A stretch of DNA of 64,000 nucleotides from the NCBI RefSeq assembly GCF_000521485.1, contig NZ_BAVS01000002.1, positions 1-64,000 of the forward strand, in the 5' to 3' direction. Shown in pieces: positions 37,319-46,848 of this stretch. Numbering within the stretch: position 1 is the stretch's first letter; every line of letters begins with the position of its first letter. The translations under genes were made by a program, and so were the position numbers. The notes below the pieces were generated by a model that was not told the DNA's origin, did not search any database, and saw only the letters and a program-made list of their open reading frames with translations. Source of the DNA: Gracilibacillus boraciitolerans JCM 21714. GTDB lineage: Bacteria > Bacillota > Bacilli > Bacillales > Amphibacillaceae.

Positions 37319-37584
37319 ATGGATACAATTTGAACAGTAGACAGCAACTGCGTACTAGTGACAATTTTGAAAGTATGATGAATGCTAGGAAAAAGCTCCG
37401 TCCATAGTGTTTTTCCGCAGCGACAGGTTAAATTTCATCTACAACTTTTGTTAAGTTTAGCTACTTGCTGCTTCACAGTTTAGTTTTGCTATTAAGTATG
37501 TTAACTGGTTAGAATTACTTGATAATCAATAATAATAACTTGTATTCTTAACATAGCATTTATTAAAAGAGGAGTTTTGATATA

Positions 37585-39294
37585 ATGAAGCATTTACAAC
37601 ATCTCTTGAGAAACATCGACGGTAAAGGTTATAAAGGCTATAAATCATTGCAGGGAAGTTATTCCTTTGATCAATATGAGATAGCAATTGACTATGTACA
37701 AGGCGATCCCTTTGCAGCACCTTCAAAAATACGAATTATAATTCCAAATGAAAATAGAGAAATTAAAGAAGAATGGAAACAATCAAAAGAAAGAAGTGTT
37801 TATACAGCAGATCTTCTAGCTCGTTCCATTGCCGAAGCCATTCAGAAAGAATCCAATGCTAGTAAAGGATCCGGAAAAAGTGGTCTGATTTACGTTGATA
37901 AGCCAGGACAGGAAATTTTGGAACGGACTGCCGTACAATTAAAACAGGATCAGATGATCATTTGTTTATCGATTGGTTTACCAGCTAATGGCCGCAAAAT
38001 TAATGGAAAAGAAGCAGAAAAATTATTCTTTACGATTCTGCCGTCCATTCTAAAGAATTCCGTATTTGCGATATCAGATGAGGATATTGAGAAAAGAGTG
38101 CATTTGGCAGATCAGCATCTAGCGATACGTCAAAAAATGAAGGATAATAATTGGATCGCCTTTATTGCAGATGGCGCCATTCTCCCTAGAGCAAGTGGAA
38201 TTAGTGATAAACCATTAACCAAGGCAGTACCATTTGAGAGTTCAGAGGAAAATCGTGTCGAAATAGCTGTTCCCCCCCATCAAGTCCAACCCTTAACAGG
38301 AATGGCGATCAAAAAGGGAATCAGCTTAATTGTTGGTGGTGGCTATCATGGTAAAAGTACATTATTACAGGCTTTAGAACGTGGGGGGGTATATCATCAT
38401 ATCACTGGTGATGGCCGTGAATATGTTCTAACAGACCCAAATGCAGTAAAAATTAGAGCAGAAGACGGCAGGCAAGTAACAGCAGTCAATATATCAGCTT
38501 TTATTAATGACTTACCACAACAACAAGATACACAGAGATTTACCACTGAAAATGCAAGTGGAAGTACGTCTCAAGCAACAAATGTGGTGGAAGCAATTGA
38601 GGCTTCTGCTTCGACATTATTAATTGATGAAGATACCAGTGCAACGAACTTTATGATTCGTGACGCCAGAATGCAGGCATTAGTACATCCTGATAAAGAA
38701 CCTATTACACCTTTTATTGATAAAATAAAGCAATTGCGTGATCAATTAGCTGTTTCTACGATCTTAGTTATGGGCGGTTCTGGTGATTATTTTGATGTAG
38801 CTGATGAAGTAATCATGATGGACCAATATAAACCCTATAATGTAACCGAAAAAGTACAAGAGATCATCCAACAGCAGCCTGTGAGCCGGCAAGGGACCGA
38901 TAATCCATTCGTCGAGGATATGAATCAGAGAATCTTTTTGCCGAATAGTTTAAATGTTCACAAAGGCAAAAAGAAAAAAGTTCAGGCGAAAAGCCTGGAT
39001 ACTATTTTTATGGGAAGAACAACGATTCAGTTACAGGGAGTAGAGCAATTAATAGATCCATCTCAAACAAGAACGATAGCTGAAATTCTTCGGTATATGG
39101 AAGCAAAAAGTGTATTAAAAGAAGGCAAACCTTTAACAGAATTGTTAAATGATATTGACAAACTCATCGATCAAGCAGGTTTACAAGCTTTTTCGCCTTT
39201 TCCGAATCAACATCCAGGGGGGGATCTTGCACGACCTAGACGCTTTGAAATTGCGGCATGTCTTAACCGGATGCGAACAGCAAAGATTAAATAA
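37585..39294 (+). CDS. ABC-ATPase domain protein of unknown role (PF09818-like)
   Basis: The 569-residue protein belongs to the family of predicted ABC-class ATPases. It has ISLIVGGGYHGKSTLLQALERG-VYHHITGDGREYV (Walker A GGGYHGKST) and LLIDEDTSATNFMIRDARMQALV as Walker B with the DEDTSATNF motif. The end is NQHPG-DLARPRRFEIAACLNRMR, the family C-terminus. Three G/C7 runs (38273, 38385, 39218) add Pro or Gly within these conserved parts. The function is unknown; a nucleic-acid role has been proposed for the family. ATG 37585 follows AGAGGAG. Confidence 0.85.
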   Translation: MKHLQHLLRNIDGKGYKGYKSLQGSYSFDQYEIAIDYVQGDPFAAPSKIRIIIPNENREIKEEWKQSKERSVYTADLLARSIAEAIQKESNASKGSGKSGLIYVDKPGQEILERTAVQLKQDQMIICLSIGLPANGRKINGKEAEKLFFTILPSILKNSVFAISDEDIEKRVHLADQHLAIRQKMKDNNWIAFIADGAILPRASGISDKPLTKAVPFESSEENRVEIAVPPHQVQPLTGMAIKKGISLIVGGGYHGKSTLLQALERGGVYHHITGDGREYVLTDPNAVKIRAEDGRQVTAVNISAFINDLPQQQDTQRFTTENASGSTSQATNVVEAIEASASTLLIDEDTSATNFMIRDARMQALVHPDKEPITPFIDKIKQLRDQLAVSTILVMGGSGDYFDVADEVIMMDQYKPYNVTEKVQEIIQQQPVSRQGTDNPFVEDMNQRIFLPNSLNVHKGKKKKVQAKSLDTIFMGRTTIQLQGVEQLIDPSQTRTIAEILRYMEAKSVLKEGKPLTELLNDIDKLIDQAGLQAFSPFPNQHPGGDLARPRRFEIAACLNRMRTAKIK

Positions 39295-39308
39295 AGAAGG
39301 TGAGTGTA

Positions 39309-40451
39309 ATGGCATATCAGCAATTAAAAGAAGAATTGATTGCTTTTAGTAAAGAAATCGGCATTGAAAAAATTGGATTTGCCAGTGCAGAACCATTTTC
39401 TGATTTGAAGTCAAGGCTGGAAGAGCAGCAAACATTAGGCTATGCCTCAGGTTTTGAAAAAGGCACTAATGAAGAGCGAACAGAACCAAAGCGTCTGATG
39501 CCCCAAGCAGAATCGATCATTGCTATTGCACTTGCCTATCCAACCAGAATAAAAAATGATCCAAAAAGCGTAAAGGGGGACCGGCGTGGTATGTTTTGCA
39601 GGGCATCATGGGGAACAGATTATCATCTAGTCTTACAAGAAAAACTGGATCAACTTGCTTCCTTTTTACAAGAAAAAGTAGAAGACTTTCAATACAGTTC
39701 CATGGTGGATACGGGGGGGGAATTATCTGATCGCGCTGTTGCAGAGCGGGCAGGAATCGGCTTTAGTGGTAAGAATACACTGATTATTTCTCCAGAATAT
39801 GGTTCATATATTTATTTGGGCGAAATGATTACCAACCTTCCCTTCCCACCAGATCAGCCACTTACAGATGGCTGCGGCACCTGTACGAAATGTATCGATG
39901 CTTGTCCTACCGGAGCGCTTGTTGAACCAGGTCGATTAAATGCCCAACAATGCTTAGCTTACTTAACGACTACTAAAGGGTTCATGCCGGAAGAACATCG
40001 CGATAAACTTGGTAACTTTATTTATGGGTACGAAACATGCCAGGTCGTATGTCCCTATAATAAAGGAATAGATTTTCATCATCATCCGGAATTTGAGCCA
40101 GATCCTGATTTAGTAAAGCCGCGGTTAGTTGATTTGTTAGCTATTTCTAATCGCGAATTCAAAGAAAAGTTTGGTAAGATGGCTGGATCATGGAGAGGGA
40201 AAAAACCTCTTCAGCGAAATGCGATTCTTGCTTTAGGACATTACAAGGAAGTAGCTGCATTAGACACTTTAATAGATGTAATGAACCAGGATCCACGGCC
40301 TGTGATACGAGGTACAGCGGCATGGGCGATAGCAAAAATAGGTGAAGAGCGTGGGTTCGAAGCAATAAGAGGTGCAAAAGGCCATGAAAACAATGCAGAA
40401 GTGATTGAGGAAATGAATAAAGGTTTGGAAATGGAAATCTTATCTCACTAA
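39309..40451 (+). CDS. queG: Epoxyqueuosine reductase QueG
   Basis: QueG reduces epoxyqueuosine to queuosine in tRNA, using cobalamin and two 4Fe-4S clusters. The 380-residue protein shows MVDTG-ELSDRAVAERAGIGFSGKN, DGCGTCTKCIDACPTGAL (first cluster) and CQVVCPYNKG (second cluster), followed by a C-terminal HEAT-like segment (AAWAIAKIGEERGFEAI). The extra Gly in DTGG comes from a G8 run at 39713. ATG 39309 follows AAGGTGAG. Confidence 0.92.
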   Translation: MAYQQLKEELIAFSKEIGIEKIGFASAEPFSDLKSRLEEQQTLGYASGFEKGTNEERTEPKRLMPQAESIIAIALAYPTRIKNDPKSVKGDRRGMFCRASWGTDYHLVLQEKLDQLASFLQEKVEDFQYSSMVDTGGELSDRAVAERAGIGFSGKNTLIISPEYGSYIYLGEMITNLPFPPDQPLTDGCGTCTKCIDACPTGALVEPGRLNAQQCLAYLTTTKGFMPEEHRDKLGNFIYGYETCQVVCPYNKGIDFHHHPEFEPDPDLVKPRLVDLLAISNREFKEKFGKMAGSWRGKKPLQRNAILALGHYKEVAALDTLIDVMNQDPRPVIRGTAAWAIAKIGEERGFEAIRGAKGHENNAEVIEEMNKGLEMEILSH

Positions 40452-40466
40452 TAAATGGAGGTTACC

Positions 40467-40973
40467 ATGTATTATTATGAATTTCAATCCCCCGTTAGGT
40501 GCGATCACCTTAATCAGTCAAGGTCAACACTTGATCCGTACAGAGTATGGCAGATTAGAAGACAAGCGCCAAAAGATTACTCAATGGCTGGAAAAATATG
40601 ATCTATCAGCTGATTTAGAAATGTCAGAGCAACCATTTAAACAAGTAATCAAGCAATTAGATGACTATTTCCAACAGAAGCGTACAACTTTTACTATTCC
40701 TTACCGCTTTTATGGTACGTCTTTTCAACAAAAGGTATGGGAAGCATTAGCTACTAAAGTCCCTTATGGCAGTACATGTTCTTATCAGGATATTGCTCGT
40801 TATACAGCTCGCCTAAAGCAGTACGGGCTGTGGGAGGAGCAAATAACAAAAATCCGATTTCGATTATTGTACCTTGCCATCGGGTCATTGGAAAGAATGG
40901 AAAATTAATAGGGTATGGTGGAGGTCTTGATAAAAAGGAATATCTGTTGGCATTAGAGAAGAATAATTTATAG
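40467..40973 (+). CDS. ogt: Methylated-DNA-protein-cysteine methyltransferase (frame interrupted twice)
   Basis: Ogt removes O6-methyl groups from guanine by suicidal transfer to its own Cys. ATG 40467 lies after TGGAGG and reads [18 protein letters not shown] if the C5 run at 40489-40493 is C4. A missing base near 40810 (ACAGCTCG) breaks the frame again; corrected, the text is [35 protein letters not shown] with the active-site PCHR. Corrected length is 168 residues. The gene follows queG by 15 bases. Confidence 0.88.
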
Positions 40974-41002
40974 GTGGAAGAATTTCTCTTCCACCCTTCA
41001 CA

Positions 41003-41031
41003 CAAAACTTGGTATGTAATCCAAGTTTTTT
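41003..41031 (+). terminator. Terminator after ogt
   Basis: AAAACTTGG and CCAAGTTTT form a stem followed by a T run. It touches the stop of the convergent small lipoprotein gene. A second hairpin (GGTGGAAGA/TCTTCCACC) overlaps the end of ogt at 40972-40994. Confidence 0.75.
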
Positions 41032-41170
41032 ATTCTGCTGATTCTTCATTTGTTTCTTCTGTCGTTTCTTCTGACTGATCTTCCACATCACTATCATCTT
41101 CTGCACAAGCAGTCAGTCCACCAATAGCAATAACAGCAACTGCAAAAATAGACAACCATTTTTTCTTCAT
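41030..41170 (-). CDS. Small acidic lipoprotein, 46 residues
   Basis: The product is MKKKWLSIFAVAVIAIGGLTAC followed by a 24-residue acidic tail (AEDDSDVEDQSEETTEE and on). It has a lipoprotein signal with lipobox LTAC, so the mature protein is a lipid-anchored acidic peptide of about 25 residues. ATG 41170 follows AAAGGAGGAG. Function unknown. Its neighbour at 41342-41632 has the same plan. Confidence 0.8.
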   Translation of the reverse strand: MKKKWLSIFAVAVIAIGGLTACAEDDSDVEDQSEETTEETNEESAE

Positions 41171-41300
41171 CGTTTACTCCTCCTTTCTGTTTGTTCTAAT
41201 GATATATACGTTACGTAGCGAAGAAATGATACGTCTATGAATCATTTTTTACAAAATTTACAAGGACTTAATATCATATGAAGCGTGAATGGTAAATAGA

Positions 41301-41335
41301 AAAAAGGCAAGCGAATACTCGCTTGCCTTTAATAA
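41301..41335 (-). terminator. Terminator after the acidic lipoprotein gene
   Basis: On the minus strand, AAAGGCAAGCGA pairs with TCGCTTGCCTTT and is followed by TTTCTATTT. It lies 7 bases beyond the stop at 41342. Confidence 0.75.
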
Positions 41336-41341
41336 TTGATA

Positions 41342-41632
41342 TTATTCTGTTGTTTCAGCGTCGTCTTCCATTTCCATGTCGTCTTCATTTTCTTCCATTT
41401 CAGCGTCGTCTTCCATTTCCATGTCGTCTCCATTTTCTTCCATTTCAGCATCTTCTTCCATTGGAGCTTCTTCTTCAGCCGGAGCTTCCTCCATTGGAGC
41501 TTCTTCTTCAGCCGGTGCTTCTTCCATTGGAGCTTCCTCTACAGGTTCTGGAGATTCCTCATCACCACAAGCTGCTAAAACTCCGACTGTTAATACTGAT
41601 ACACCTATCATTGATAACGATTTTTTTAACAT
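41342..41632 (-). CDS. Acidic repeat lipoprotein, 97 residues
   Basis: The start ATG 41632 follows AAAGGAGG. The signal LKKSLSMIGVSVLTVGVLAAC ends in lipobox LAAC. The mature part is almost entirely Glu, Asp, Met, Ala and Pro in two repeat types: EEAPMEEAPAE (three copies) and EMEENxDDMEMEDDA (two copies). Such extreme acidity fits a cell-surface protein of a salt-loving or alkaliphilic bacterium, or a cation-binding role; both are guesses. An upstream reading from 41695 is possible but has no ribosome site. Confidence 0.85.
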   Translation of the reverse strand: MLKKSLSMIGVSVLTVGVLAACGDEESPEPVEEAPMEEAPAEEEAPMEEAPAEEEAPMEEDAEMEENGDDMEMEDDAEMEENEDDMEMEDDAETTE

Positions 41633-41844
41633 ATTAAATTCCTCCTTTTCGATTGTACATAAAGTATATACCCGAGAAAGAAATAGAATAATCATAATAA
41701 CGAATTTTTTAATAGAATCGTAATACTTTGTAATGCTAGAAAAGTATTAGAAATATAAATAGTTATATCTTGTACAGAAACTGCGAATTATTACATGTGA
41801 TTAACTTTTCCGAATATAATTAGAAAAAGGGAGGGGGGGATTAG

Positions 41845-42690
41845 GTGTCGGAATGGAAGGAGTTAGAATTATATTGGATGGAAAAATCAAATTTTAAAGA
41901 TAATGTATTATTAACAAAAAGAAACCTTCATCTTAGATGTGGTAAGGCCATCAAACAAATTCAAATTTCTGGACATAAGATTAGATCCTGTCAGAGAGAT
42001 GATCGTCTAATCATTCATTACCACCTAATACGTACTTATTTTATTAAAGATCATCAATCGTTTTATCATGAACAAGATGCAGAGCATAGAAAAGCAGAAT
42101 TTGTTGATAAACAACTAAAAACAGATATTTTACTAGAAAATAAAAAGATAGAATTAACAGAAGTGAACAAAATAATTCCGTCCGAATCATCCAAGCGCTT
42201 CGGATATGATCGAAGAGCGGCTGTTCAATATGCACAAACATGGTGGAATGATGCAAACCCTGCATATCAATACTTTGAGGACAATGACTGTACGAATTAT
42301 ATTTCCCAATGTTTACGAGCAGGTGGAGCTCCAATGCATGGTGCACCCAATCGCTCAAAGGGATGGTGGTACAATGCTAGCAGCTGGAGTTACAGCTGGT
42401 CTGTCGCCAATGCCTTCCGGTGGTATCTGAGTGGTGCGACTTCTGGTTTAAAAGGGGGGGAAGAACTTAGCGAACCAACTCAGCTTCTTCTAGGTGATAT
42501 TATTTGTTATGATTTTGAAGGGGGGGATAACAAGTGGAATCATACGACAATTGTGGTAGCAAAAGATGACGCAAATATGCCGCTCGTGAATGCACATACC
42601 AATAATAGCAGAAATCGTTATTGGACGTATGAGGATTCGGCAGCATGGACGCCAAATTGTAAGTATCTATTTTTTAGAATTGGCGACTAA
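41845..42690 (+). CDS. Putative amidase-domain (Amidase_6) protein
   Basis: The C-terminal 165 residues form an Amidase_6 domain: [35 protein letters not shown] (the candidate nucleophile Cys), [17 protein letters not shown] (His) and [12 protein letters not shown]. The N-terminal 115 residues are not recognised. No signal peptide is visible, so the location is uncertain. The start is GTG 41845 after a G-rich site. Two G7 runs add Gly at KGG and EGG. Related Bacillus proteins are mostly spore- or envelope-associated; no substrate is known. Confidence 0.82.
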   Translation: MSEWKELELYWMEKSNFKDNVLLTKRNLHLRCGKAIKQIQISGHKIRSCQRDDRLIIHYHLIRTYFIKDHQSFYHEQDAEHRKAEFVDKQLKTDILLENKKIELTEVNKIIPSESSKRFGYDRRAAVQYAQTWWNDANPAYQYFEDNDCTNYISQCLRAGGAPMHGAPNRSKGWWYNASSWSYSWSVANAFRWYLSGATSGLKGGEELSEPTQLLLGDIICYDFEGGDNKWNHTTIVVAKDDANMPLVNAHTNNSRNRYWTYEDSAAWTPNCKYLFFRIGD

Positions 42691-42758
42691 TAGATGCAAA
42701 TGCGCTGAATTATGGTATAATATCTTAGGTTAGTAAGCAATAGTAGAGGTGAACGAAA

Positions 42759-43235
42759 TTGGCAGTACATGTGGTATTATATCAACCGGAAATCCCTGCA
42801 AACACAGGAAATATAGCAAGAACTTGTCTTGCAACGAATGTACATTTACACTTGATCCGTCCACTCGGTTTTTCAACGGACGATAAAATGCTTAGAAGAG
42901 CAGGATTAGATTATTGGCATCATGTTTCCATAAATTATTATGATTCACTTGATGAACTATATCAAAGCTTTCCACAAGGTGAATTTTATTATATCGAGAA
43001 TTTTGGGGGGGAGAAATACTATTCTGATTTTGATTTTAGTGATAGTGGGAAGGATTTGTTTTTTGTATTTGGTCGTGAAACAAATGGCATTCCGAAAGAA
43101 TTGTTAAAGGGAAAAGAAAATCGCTGTCTTCGTATTCAAATGACAGATAAAGTACGTTCTTTGAATTTATCCAATACGGCTGCAATTGTTGTCTATGATG
43201 TAATGAAGCAACAAGGCTTCCCAGGACTAGACTAA
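42759..43235 (+). CDS. trmL: tRNA (cytidine(34)-2'-O)-methyltransferase TrmL
   Basis: TrmL methylates the wobble nucleotide of tRNA-Leu. The 158-residue SPOUT protein starts VHVVLYQPEIPANTGNIARTC and has the knot motifs FVFGRETNGIPKELL, LRIQMTDKVRSLNLSNTAAIVVYDVM. Length and motifs are typical. TTG 42759 follows AGAGGTGA. A G7 run adds Gly in NFGGEKYY. Confidence 0.92.
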   Translation: MAVHVVLYQPEIPANTGNIARTCLATNVHLHLIRPLGFSTDDKMLRRAGLDYWHHVSINYYDSLDELYQSFPQGEFYYIENFGGEKYYSDFDFSDSGKDLFFVFGRETNGIPKELLKGKENRCLRIQMTDKVRSLNLSNTAAIVVYDVMKQQGFPGLD

Positions 43236-43263
43236 CCACAGCATCATAGTTGTGGTTTTTTTG
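43234..43263 (+). terminator. Terminator after trmL
   Basis: AACCACA and TGTGGTT, with a loop of ten bases, are followed by T7. Confidence 0.85.
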
Positions 43264-43296
43264 TGAAATAAGAATGATAATAAAAGTGGTGAGAAA

Positions 43297-43938
43297 ATGG
43301 ATTATGAAAAAGTTATTTTGGATACGGAAGAGATGGTTCGTAAGCAATTAACAGACGAAAAGTCAGGTCATGACTGGTACCATATCCAACGGGTAATCAA
43401 TACAGCAAGGCAAATAGCAAAAGAAGAAAATGCAAATTTTTTTATTGTAACATTGGCTGCTTTACTACATGATTTAGCCGATGACAAAGTGGTAGAAAGC
43501 GACGAAAAAGGCTTAACAATGATTCAAAAATGGTTGGAATCACAACAATTAATTTCTGACGATATTCAACATATCCTATCCATCATTAAATATATGTCTT
43601 TTAAAGGGGGGTAATGGCATTCCTTTAAAACGATAGAGGGAAAAGTTGTCCAGGATGCAGATCGACTGGATGCGATAGGTGCTGTTGGTATTGCAAGATG
43701 TTTTCTCTTTTCTGGGCAAAAAGGACAACTTATGTATGATCCGACTATTGAAGTAAGAGAAAATATGAGCATAGAGGAATATCGAAATGGGAAGTCGAGT
43801 GCCATTCATCACTTTTATGAAAAACTATTAAAATTAAAAGACTTAATGAACACAAAAACTGGCCAAAGCTTAGCAAATCAGCGCCATCAGTTTATGAATC
43901 ACTTTCTTGATCAATTTTATCGTGAGATCGGCGAATAG
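43297..43938 (+). CDS. HD-domain phosphohydrolase, YpgQ-like (frame problem)
   Basis: HD hydrolases of this group cleave nucleotides. The motifs are [25 protein letters not shown] (the HD pair) and [24 protein letters not shown] at 43612 lies in frame, directly after the G6 run. The text before and after it is in the same frame, so either it is a true stop or two compensating indels occurred (G6 for G5, and A4 for A5 near 43627). The latter gives [21 protein letters not shown], a natural family sequence, and 213 residues. Confidence 0.83.
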
Positions 43939-44036
43939 AGAGAGGATAATAATAGATGAAGCAACTCCCATCTACTATTATCCACTTTTATTAATGGACT
44001 AGCTGTCTGAGATTGCTAGGGAGAAAACGTATTACT

Positions 44037-44710
44037 TTATCTATAAGTCACCTGATCGACTACACTCAGGTTCTTGGTGATTAGAAAAAGGAATAACGCA
44101 AGCACAAGATACGGAATTAGGAAGTAAAACGGCTGATATTTTTCGCTTCCAATTAAAAGATAGCCAAGTGCATCGAAAATTTTTACCGTAATATCTTTTG
44201 ATACAAAGGATAAAGGAAAGATCATTAAGGATATTAATCCTATTTTTAATCCTAAACGATAAAAAATACTTGTAAATAATAGGCTAAGCAGGAACAGTAA
44301 CATATAGATTAATCCCTCATATAAAATGAGCTCTGCTTGTGACACATTCTCAATCATGTTGAGGTTAATGCCAGTGAAAGTAAAGTTTGTAACGTTAAAA
44401 AGTTCAATAAGTGAATTTACCAAATTGATAACGAGTTGACTGATAAAGTTCATTAGAATATTGAAAGCAAATATATACAATAAGCGATACAAAGTAACTA
44501 ATGCGGGAGATCCCGAATTTAACGACATGTAAAAAAGGTTTCCCTGAAAAAATTAACTCCAAAGATCGTGCAAAAAATCATACTTGGGAAGGTATTAAAT
44601 CCCATCATTTCAATTCCACCATCTAGTGAAATAGTTAGCAGAATTATAAATAGTATGAAACCTAAATAAATGAACAAAATGTGGATATGGTTAGCCACGA
44701 TGTTTTCCAA
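44037..44710 (-). pseudogene. ABC-2-like membrane protein remnant of a decayed operon
   Basis: Two pieces (44710-44519 and 44528-44037) join into about 224 residues with six hydrophobic stretches if one T is added near 44533 (RETFFYMSLNSGSPALVTLYRLLY). It could be a shortened permease of a YtrC/YtrD or ABC-2 type transporter. Because the ATPase and GntR genes directly upstream are gutted, this gene has probably lost its function even if its frame is real. The family is not identified with confidence. Confidence 0.55.
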
Positions 44711-44728
44711 AAATAATATAAATTCAGT

Positions 44729-44887
44729 TTAATTTGCTCGAGCATGACGTTTCACCTCTTCTTTGGTTAAATAGACAAATAGTTCCTGCAAACTGGCAAT
44801 TTTGTTACCTTGGAGATGGAAGGATAAATTATTTAGCGCCACTTCTTTTCGATATATCTTAGATAAATGATTTGTTCTAATTTCCAC
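44729..44887 (-). pseudogene. ABC ATPase with its core deleted
   Basis: GTG 44887, behind GGAGG, encodes EIRTNHLSKIYRKEVALNNLSFHL, the normal first strands of an ABC ATPase. The text then jumps from QGNKI to ASLQELFVYLTKEEVKRH, a normal ATPase C-terminus. Walker A, signature and Walker B (about 200 residues) are missing, yet the frame stays open for 52 codons. This is a real deletion rather than a homopolymer error, and the product cannot bind ATP. Confidence 0.75.
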
Positions 44888-44906
44888 GATTGTAAACCTC
44901 CTTAAT

Positions 44907-45150
44907 CTATTTTGTGAGCTGCTCTTCACTTAGATCGATTCTTGTCGCTTCTTGAAGCATTGGTTTAACATATTGATCATAAAATTGTTTTTCTTCTTTT
45001 GTTGATCACGATATCTCGTGCATTTTCTGAAACAAACATACCGACTCCTCGTTTCTTAAATATGATCTCTTGACTAACGAGTAAATTAATCCCTTTTGCT
45101 GCAGTTGCAGGATTGATTTGATAATGTTTTGCTGCTTTGTAACCTTTTTG
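44907..45150 (-). pseudogene. GntR-family (YtrA-like) regulator fragment
   Basis: On the minus strand, the text AKHYQINPATAAKGINLLVSQ, then FKKRGVGMFVSENARDIV, is the second half of a YtrA-type GntR winged HTH. It continues with one indel to YDQYVKPMLQEATRIDLSEEQLTK and a TAG at 44907-44909. The N-terminal half is missing; the fragment begins next to the terminator at 45162. YtrA-type repressors usually control a following ABC operon, which matches the two remnants downstream. Confidence 0.7.
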
Positions 45151-45161
45151 CGAAAATAAAT

Positions 45162-45203
45162 AAGCCTGTCCACGAAATATCGAATATTCCAGTGTACAGG
45201 CTT
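45162..45203 (-). terminator. Terminator after the phosphoesterase gene
   Basis: AAGCCTGTCCAC and GTGTACAGGCTT form a stem. On the minus strand it is followed by ATTTATTTT. It is 14 bases beyond the phosphoesterase stop. Confidence 0.65.
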
Positions 45204-45216
45204 TCTGAATAACTAT

Positions 45217-45936
45217 TTAATTCCGACCAGAGCGGAGGATGTTTTGCATTTTTTCTATATTGGGATAATTAAAATCTTCATATTGCTGACATACCTTTTC
45301 CATATCATATGGCAGGCGAACATGGCTGGTTTGTATCTGACCGTCGATAATGTCTACTAATAAATAGGAAGCTTTAGCGATTCCATCGAAAGGTAGACCG
45401 ACACTGCCTAAGTTAATGATTGTTTTTCCTTCCACCGTCCGTTGGTATGCTTTATGAATATGACCATATAAATAAATGTTTGCCTCTTCTTTCATAGTTA
45501 GTTTCTCCAACAAGTCATTATCCGTGACATTAGGTAGAACCACATCAAATAAACTATCAGGTGTGGCATGGAATGCGTGGATTCTAATGCCACCTTCTTC
45601 AAAAGAAAGTTCTGTAGGTAATGTTTCTAAATAAGCAATATGCTCGTCGGTTAATTGTTCTCTTGTCCACTGTTGTTCTTTTTGCATGATTTCCAGTGCC
45701 TGATTGGGTACTTCACCTTCCCGAACTCCACGTATGATCCACTGATCGGCATTGCCTTTTAGAACATCAGTGTTCAAGGAACGAATGAGATCAATTGATT
45801 TTGCTGGTTCAGGACCACGATAAGCGAGATCACCTAACACTGCAATACGATCGACTTGTTTTACTTCCATGTCTTCCAATACTTTTTCAAGTGCTTCCGC
45901 ATTTCCGTGAATATCGGATATAAATGCAAATCTCAT
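45217..45936 (-). CDS. Calcineurin-like metallophosphoesterase
   Basis: The roughly 239-residue protein shows the five metal-binding blocks of the YfcE-like family: FISDIHGN, VLGDLAYRG, LKGNAD, AFHATPD and YGHIHKAYQRT, followed by INLGSVGLP. It hydrolyses a phosphodiester or phosphomonoester, but the substrate is unknown. ATG 45936 with GAGGTGATG upstream is preferred over the GTG at 45945. It is monocistronic. Confidence 0.88.
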   Translation of the reverse strand: MRFAFISDIHGNAEALEKVLEDMEVKQVDRIAVLGDLAYRGPEPAKSIDLIRSLNTDVLKGNADQWIIRGVREGEVPNQALEIMQKEQQWTREQLTDEHIAYLETLPTELSFEEGGIRIHAFHATPDSLFDVVLPNVTDNDLLEKLTMKEEANIYLYGHIHKAYQRTVEGKTIINLGSVGLPFDGIAKASYLLVDIIDGQIQTSHVRLPYDMEKVCQQYEDFNYPNIEKMQNILRSGRN

Positions 45937-46100
45937 TTTCATCACCTCAATTTATATAATAAAATAAATGAGTTTTTAAAAGCAAAAATTTTGACGTTCT
46001 GAATCATCGCAACATATAATATTTGTAAAGTATATAAGATGTAAGTGTAGGTTTTCTTTTCTTACCGATGGGAATAACTCTATTAAGGAGGTTTTTAAAA

Positions 46101-46554
46101 ATGTTTTCTTTCATTACGAGTGAAATACCATCTTTCATGAAGCTGGAATTAGAAAAAATTGTTTAAAAAATTAAATCCCTTAATCAAAAAAAATACAAAG
46201 TATATGATGTTTGCTGTTCCGCTATTATTTATGTCGATTTTTAACCTTATCTTTTTCCTTTTCTTTGGTGGTTTCGCCAATGGTATGTTCGCTATTGCTG
46301 TAGTATATGCGTTAATGGCAGCAGTCGGTATGGCATTATATAAAGAATCAAAGCATATTAAGAAAAAAATCAAAGAATTAGAGATGGAGCATATGGTTAC
46401 TAGAATCAAAAAAAGTGATGTAATTAACGATTATAAAAAAGATGACTATATTTCACTCATTAAGTCACAACCCGGAATAGGAATCCAGACCTTTATGAAT
46501 TTCCTAACGGAGGAAAATGAGCGAAAAAGAATGATGGAAGATGTAAACCACTAA
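46101..46554 (+). CDS. DUF5392-like membrane protein (frame interrupted)
   Basis: ATG 46101 follows AAGGAGG and reads MFSFITSEIPSFMKLELEKI, then a T3 run near 46164 that should be T2. Removing one T continues it as VKKLNPLIKKNTKYMMFAVPLLF, and the whole protein is 150 residues. It has two membrane helices (about 39-60 and 65-85) and a charged C-terminal domain. Family proteins are common in Bacilli and have no known function. Confidence 0.7.
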
Positions 46555-46572
46555 ATACTAGTGGTTTTTTTG
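46546..46572 (+). terminator. Terminator after the DUF5392-like gene
   Basis: AAACCACT and AGTGGTTT form a stem around AAATACT, followed by a T run. Confidence 0.82.
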
Positions 46573-46697
46573 TTGGATTACATATTAAATTGGAATTTTT
46601 CCTTATCATGATCAATATTTAGAATATTATTTTAGTTTAAATTTATCTTAAGATATATGGTTGACAAGGTTTTTAAATCATGAGATTATATAGTAGT

Positions 46698-46713
46698 GTT
46701 CTTTATAAAGAAT
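46698..46713. promoter_or_regulatory. SinR-type box upstream of the Wzz-like gene
   Basis: GTTCTTTATAAAGAAT contains the SinR consensus heptamer GTTCTYT in an inverted arrangement. Nearly identical 16-mers occur at 50425 and 50541, and a SinR-like gene lies at 48859. It is about 135 bases upstream of the Wzz-like gene. The rest of 46573-46848 is AT-rich without a visible gene. Confidence 0.55.
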
Positions 46714-46848
46714 TAACTATTCTTATTAATAGTTATATCAATAGAAAAATTTTAGTTTACTAAATTTTTGGTGGTAAATCTAGACAAGTTAACTTAAATT
46801 TTTAAAAACTATAATCAATCGTTCGTTATAGTGAAAAAGGTGACATCA

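Noticed and set aside
41323-41723. Long plus-strand frames opposite the acidic lipoprotein gene, rich in Ser/Phe or Leu/Pro
   Set aside because: They are the complements of a low-complexity Glu/Asp/Ala repeat gene that has a signal peptide, a lipobox and a GGAGG site.
46831-46848. GTG start at 46831 for the Wzz-like protein
   Set aside because: ATG 46849 has a better placed AAAGGTG site; the GTG has none.
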